A stretch of DNA of 9,670 nucleotides from Planctomycetales bacterium (lineage in GTDB: Bacteria; Planctomycetota; Planctomycetia; Pirellulales; UBA7805). The notes below the pieces were generated by a model. It saw only the letters and a list, made by a program, of their open reading frames with translations. It had not been told where the DNA came from and did no database searches. The position numbers and the translations under genes were made by a program. Shown in pieces: positions 6,847 through 9,670 of the stretch. Position 1 is the stretch's first letter; each line of letters starts with the position of its first letter. The stretch covers positions 1 through 9,670 of the forward strand of contig WVZU01000093.1 in NCBI GenBank assembly GCA_011772275.1, written 5' to 3'.

Positions 6847-7260
6847 ATGCTGGTGCTGAGCCGGAAGTTGCAGCAGTCCATTCGAATCGGTGATTTGGTG
6901 ACGGTGACCGTCGTGCGTATCAAGGGCAAGGCCGTCCGGATCGGCATTGAGGCCCCCCATGATGTGAAAATCGTGCGTGGCGAGTTGGCCAGCTACGCGC
7001 TGTCGGAGGAGATGCCGGAAGAGCGGCAGGAAGAGCGGCAGGAAGAGCGGCAGGAAGAGCGGCAGGAAGAGAGGCAGGAAGAGCGGGAAGAGGCGAGCGG
7101 GGTGGGTTTGGCTTCGCAGGCCGGGAGGTTGCCCGGCCGGTCGGCCAGCGTCACTTGGCCGTCCTGCGAAGCAGACGAGGATCAGGTTCCGCTGGGATTT
7201 ACCGATTATCCGCAGATCGGCTGGGAGACAAACCCGTTGGGGGCAGGCCGTCCGCGTTGA
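6847..7260 (+). CDS. csrA: CsrA RNA-binding translational regulator with repeat linker and C-terminal tail
   Basis: CsrA is a homodimeric RNA-binding protein that recognises GGA motifs near ribosome-binding sites and alters translation or mRNA stability. Seen: residues 1-50 align with the E. coli core through MLVLSRK, IGDLVTVTVV, VRIGIEAP and V-R44-G-E. Leu4, Arg6 and Arg44, key RNA-contact positions, are kept. The usual HREEI is changed to VRGEL, with Gly at 45 in place of Glu. The protein is 137 residues against about 60-70 for most CsrA. From residue 58 it carries (EERQ)n encoded by a 12-base tandem repeat. A tail of about 55 residues follows (about 83-137, with Trp, Cys and Pro, no recognised domain). 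The start has an AAAGGAG RBS 7 bases upstream. The tail could be adaptive or could have arisen by read-on after repeat expansion. No fliW or flagellar gene is in the window. Confidence 0.9.
   Translation: MLVLSRKLQQSIRIGDLVTVTVVRIKGKAVRIGIEAPHDVKIVRGELASYALSEEMPEERQEERQEERQEERQEERQEEREEASGVGLASQAGRLPGRSASVTWPSCEADEDQVPLGFTDYPQIGWETNPLGAGRPR
7018..7089 (+). repeat. In-frame 12-bp tandem repeat inside csrA
   Basis: The unit GAAGAGCGGCAG (Glu-Glu-Arg-Gln) occurs four times exactly (7018-7065). A fifth copy (7066-7077) has CGG changed to AGG, still Arg, and a degenerate sixth copy (7078-7089) ends in GAA. As the unit is a multiple of three, copy-number change would alter linker length without a frameshift. 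The near-identity of the copies suggests recent slippage. Confidence 0.95.
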
Positions 7261-7273
7261 GGACGCCGGCCCC
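7240..7273. other. GC-rich hairpin spanning the csrA stop codon
   Basis: GGGGC (7240-7244) pairs with GCCCC (7269-7273) and CGTCC (7249-7253) with GGACG (7261-7265). The internal loop is AGGC against CCG, and the apical loop, which contains the stop codon, is 7 bases. No T-tract follows. Confidence 0.3.
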
Positions 7274-7353
7274 TGGGCTTGGCTTGCGGCCTGGTGTCGG
7301 TGGCTGGGGTTCTTTCTTTGCCCATGTCCAGAGCCTGCTCGCGGCTGGCCGGC

Positions 7354-7380
7354 AAGCGGATGATCCGGCGACATTCGCTT
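7354..7380 (+). terminator. Possible terminator between csrA and the hydrolase
   Basis: AAGCGGATG (7354-7362) pairs with CATTCGCTT (7372-7380) over nine positions with one G-U pair, around a 9-base loop, followed by ATTTC. This suits plus-strand transcripts from csrA. The 3' arm runs into the last codons of the convergent hydrolase gene. The T-tract is poor, so the call is tentative. Confidence 0.3.
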
Positions 7381-9325
7381 ATTTCAACACGGGGAAGGAC
7401 GCGGGACTGACGTCTGCCTGGGGCGCCAGGTGTTCCAGGAGGATCCGCCGTACTTCCAGCACCGTGCGGGGATGTCGGTGAGCTGTTTGGTGATCGGCTT
7501 CGACCGTGATCTGGGTGGCCACATCGTCGACTTGGGCACTGGCGACATCCACCACGCCATCCGAATCGGCCGCGAAGCGGCCCAGCCATTTTCCTTCCGG
7601 CACTTTGGCCACGATATTGTGATAGATGACCCAGGGGGCGCGGCGTGATTGTCTGAGTGCTTTCAAGGCGGGGGAATGGGGTGCCAGGCTATCGACACTG
7701 TTCCGCGACAAGGGCAGGCCCCCGTCACGCAACGCGCCCGGCGCCTGTAAATGCAGCTGCTTGGCCAAACCATCGATCACCGGCGGCAGGTCAATGAATT
7801 TTCTGCCCAGCCAGCGGGTGGCGGCGTTGGAATACGAGCTGCCGTGATGCGGCGTGGCGATGGTGATCACCCGGCGCACCGAGGGGTTGGGGTGAAAAAA
7901 GTACGTTTGCTGCAGCGATCGCGTAGTCCGTTCGTCGGTCTCCAGCTGGTGCAACGGCTGGTGGGCAACCTGTTCCCAGAATAAGTTGCCACTGTCGACC
8001 GTTTGCAGTCTGGAAATCAGCCCTCCCATGCTGTGCCCGATCAGCACCAGGCGATCCAACGAGGGCTGGCGGCGTGCCGGGTCCAGCAGTCCGCGAAGCT
8101 CGGCCAGTTCATCACGCAGCTCAGCGGCGCTGAATACGAAAGGCTGGCCCGTGGGATAAAAGTAGAACCAGAACTGGTAGTTCTCGCGGATGGCGGGAAT
8201 ACTCCGCAGGTCGTTGAACATCCGCACCCACGTAATCGGCGTGGACCAGATCCCGTGGACCAGTACCACCGGGATCTTGTCCGGCTGATAGGGCTCCAGC
8301 ATTTGCAGGCCGGTGTGTGTTGTGTAACGACCGGGACGGAACAAACCGCGGGTCGCTGCGCCCAGGTCGGAGTATTCGAGGTTTTGGAGGAAGTACGCCA
8401 GCGGGGTGGTCAGATCCGTTTCCAGGGGTACTTGCCGGCTCGCCACCTGAACATCCCGGCTGGTCAGCGGATCGTGCAATTCCAAGATCGCTCGGCTGGA
8501 AAGCTGCCCCTCACCACCCGTATCCTGCGGCAGGATCCGTAGGAAAGCGGTTAGCGGGATGCTCAGCCCCTTGGGGTAATATGGGTCGATACCCGCCTGC
8601 TGGCCGCGATGCTTGCGTTGGGCAATCAGCGGGACCCCCAGCCCATAGTCGACATAACGATTCGAGAGACCGTTCAGCGTGTAATCCGACGCAAACTCAA
8701 ATTTGTCAAAGGTGTGATCGTTGAGATGTTCACAGCGCATTTCGATGCGAATCTCCAACGGCTGATCACGCACCTGGCAGATGTGCTGCAAGCCGGGTTG
8801 CAGGCCGCCGTGCTTGCGGACGATTCGCAACGCCTGTCCCAGCGACCGATTGTACAAATCACAGGCGCCGCGGTACTGCGGATCGTAGATATTCCGCATC
8901 GACTGGAAACGCTCGTCAAACAGGTAGAGGTAGGCGTGTGTGACGGAGGTGATGTAGAGGTCGAACGCTTGCTTGTCGTCACGTGGTTCCAACTGTTGTG
9001 CTGCCCGGTGCGCGATTTCTGAGTAGGAAAAGAGTTTTTCGGCAGACGGCTCCTGCCTCATCACTTCGGAAAAACCCGTCAACAGCTTGTCCGGATTTCC
9101 CTCCAGATGCCTTGCCAGATCGTGATTTCGCAAGAGCTGCATGGTGCGCGGCGACAGGGGCGAAGGGGGGGTGGCCGCAGAGGGCAAAAAGCGACCTAAC
9201 GATCCGTGCGGCTCCCGGCGCTGAACCCAGCTGGTCGAGCGACAGCCGCTGGCCAGGACCAGGCAGGCCAGCAGGACCACCAGCCAGGTTGTCCGGATCG
9301 GCGCGGAGGACGACCGTGGCTGCAT
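7379..9325 (-). CDS. Lipoprotein alpha/beta hydrolase (lipase/esterase-like)
   Basis: A serine hydrolase anchored to a membrane by lipidation; substrate unknown. With ATG at 9325 it has 648 residues. A lipoprotein signal peptide (hydrophobic 13-24, lipobox LASGC, lipidated Cys28) comes first. Next is an uncharacterised region (about 60-345), rich in charged and aromatic residues. The hydrolase domain shows IPVVLVHGIW (351-360, oxyanion HG at 357-358), the nucleophile elbow GHSMGG (430-435, Ser432), TIATPHHGSS (488-497) and the likely acid Asp589 in SDGVVDV. The likely catalytic His is within DHQTAHRHP (611-619; H612, H616 or H618). The catalytic pattern fits lipase/PGAP1-like or thioesterase-like hydrolases acting on lipid or ester bonds. 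ATG 9373 (16 residues longer) is a possible alternative start; it would only lengthen the n-region. TTG 9499 falls inside the candidate -35 box and is unlikely. The gene is convergent with csrA. Confidence 0.85.
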   Translation of the reverse strand: MQPRSSSAPIRTTWLVVLLACLVLASGCRSTSWVQRREPHGSLGRFLPSAATPPSPLSPRTMQLLRNHDLARHLEGNPDKLLTGFSEVMRQEPSAEKLFSYSEIAHRAAQQLEPRDDKQAFDLYITSVTHAYLYLFDERFQSMRNIYDPQYRGACDLYNRSLGQALRIVRKHGGLQPGLQHICQVRDQPLEIRIEMRCEHLNDHTFDKFEFASDYTLNGLSNRYVDYGLGVPLIAQRKHRGQQAGIDPYYPKGLSIPLTAFLRILPQDTGGEGQLSSRAILELHDPLTSRDVQVASRQVPLETDLTTPLAYFLQNLEYSDLGAATRGLFRPGRYTTHTGLQMLEPYQPDKIPVVLVHGIWSTPITWVRMFNDLRSIPAIRENYQFWFYFYPTGQPFVFSAAELRDELAELRGLLDPARRQPSLDRLVLIGHSMGGLISRLQTVDSGNLFWEQVAHQPLHQLETDERTTRSLQQTYFFHPNPSVRRVITIATPHHGSSYSNAATRWLGRKFIDLPPVIDGLAKQLHLQAPGALRDGGLPLSRNSVDSLAPHSPALKALRQSRRAPWVIYHNIVAKVPEGKWLGRFAADSDGVVDVASAQVDDVATQITVEADHQTAHRHPRTVLEVRRILLEHLAPQADVSPASFPVLK

Positions 9326-9470
9326 TGCGGCCTGCGCGTATCGCCAGCAGCGGATCGGGCGATCCGTTTTCATGGTTCGACTTGTGCCCGCAAATGTTCC
9401 CGCTCGGCAACCGCGGCCCTGTGCCGCCCGTGCTGCACCTCTGCCGCGGCAAGAGAAGAATCGAGTGGTG

Positions 9471-9499
9471 TAAATAAGCCGTACCAGCGTCCGGGTCAA
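9471..9499 (-). promoter_or_regulatory. Candidate sigma70-like promoter for the lipoprotein hydrolase
   Basis: On the minus strand, TTGACC (9499-9494, five of six consensus matches) and TATTTA (9476-9471, three of six) are separated by 17 bases. Initiation near 9464 leaves about 140 bases before ATG 9325. It argues against a start codon at 9499, since that TTG is the -35 box itself. Confidence 0.33.
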
Positions 9500-9642
9500 T
9501 GCGTACTAATGATCTTGTTGCCAGCAGTTTCGCCCGTCCATAATGACGCCTTTACCTTTTCCTGCTAGCAGATGCGAAGCCGGCTGCGGGCCATCCATGA
9601 CAAACGGCGAACCCATCCCACCCAATTCACTCGCAAGTCCTG

Positions 9643-9670
9643 CCCCGGACCCTCCGGGGCCCTCCGGGCC
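9643..9670. repeat. Overlapping GC-rich inverted repeats at the window edge
   Basis: CCCCGGA (9643-9649) and TCCGGGG (9653-9659) form a perfect 7-bp hairpin around CCC. GGCCC (9658-9662) and GGGCC (9666-9670) form a second around TCC that overlaps it by two bases. The pattern CCCTCCGGG is repeated. It could be a REP-like palindrome or a terminator of a gene beyond the edge. Confidence 0.4.

Larger units (their letters stand above)
9326..9670. other. Region upstream of the hydrolase, no further gene seen
   Basis: A 345-base stretch. It contains the candidate promoter at 9471-9499 and a short possible extension of the hydrolase if it starts at 9373. No other frame has a supported start or domain. 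It ends at the window edge in GC-rich inverted repeats. Confidence 0.5.

Noticed and set aside
6562..7374. 270-residue minus-strand frame across csrA
   Set aside because: It has a low-complexity (LPLF)n run that is simply the reverse complement of the csrA repeat; csrA is certain on the other strand.

Overview
The window looks like chromosomal DNA from a high-GC Gram-negative bacterium, most likely a planctomycete (Pirellula/Rhodopirellula type). This is an inference. It rests on an exported PQQ-like beta-propeller protein opening with a DWPGFLGP-type motif, a small secreted protein packed with cysteines, an OprP/OprO-type outer-membrane porin and a lipoprotein hydrolase. I see no mobile element, tRNA, rRNA, CRISPR array or phage gene.

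Layout. (1) 1-1267, minus strand: the first 422 residues of an exported PQQ-like beta-propeller protein that runs off the left edge. (2) 1463-1885, plus: arfB, a ribosome-rescue peptidyl-tRNA hydrolase. (3) 2060-3829, minus: a long VLCAD/ACAD9-like acyl-CoA dehydrogenase, convergent with arfB. (4) 3830-4448: a 619-base divergent intergenic region. (5) 4449-5846, plus: a Porin_O_P family porin. (6) 6036-6494, plus: a secreted protein with 21 cysteines, preceded by a strong leader hairpin. (7) 6495-6846: a structured intergenic region with two tandem hairpins and a good csrA promoter. (8) 6847-7260, plus: csrA, whose RNA-binding core is followed by a 12-base tandem repeat encoding (EERQ)n and a unique tail. 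(9) 7379-9325, minus: a lipoprotein alpha/beta hydrolase, convergent with csrA. (10) 9326-9670: its upstream region, with a sigma70-like promoter and GC-rich hairpins at the edge.

Working together: most genes look like independent transcription units. The three plus-strand genes porin, Cys-rich protein and csrA are co-oriented, but gaps of 189 and 352 bases suggest separate promoters or long structured leaders rather than a tight operon. Four products (beta-propeller, porin, Cys-rich protein, hydrolase) are exported or cell-envelope proteins. The most interesting part is 6495-7273: a CsrA of unusual architecture whose ribosome-binding site is the hexaloop of a small hairpin, as in a classical CsrA target, with a perfect inverted repeat between the promoter boxes. 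This suggests layered self-regulation.

Five real reading frames start at different places from the longest ORFs. The porin (ATG 4449), the Cys-rich protein (ATG 6036) and the hydrolase (ATG 9325) are shorter, on signal-peptide and RBS evidence. The beta-propeller gene is a left-truncated minus-strand frame. Many long antisense frames here are GC-driven shadows.
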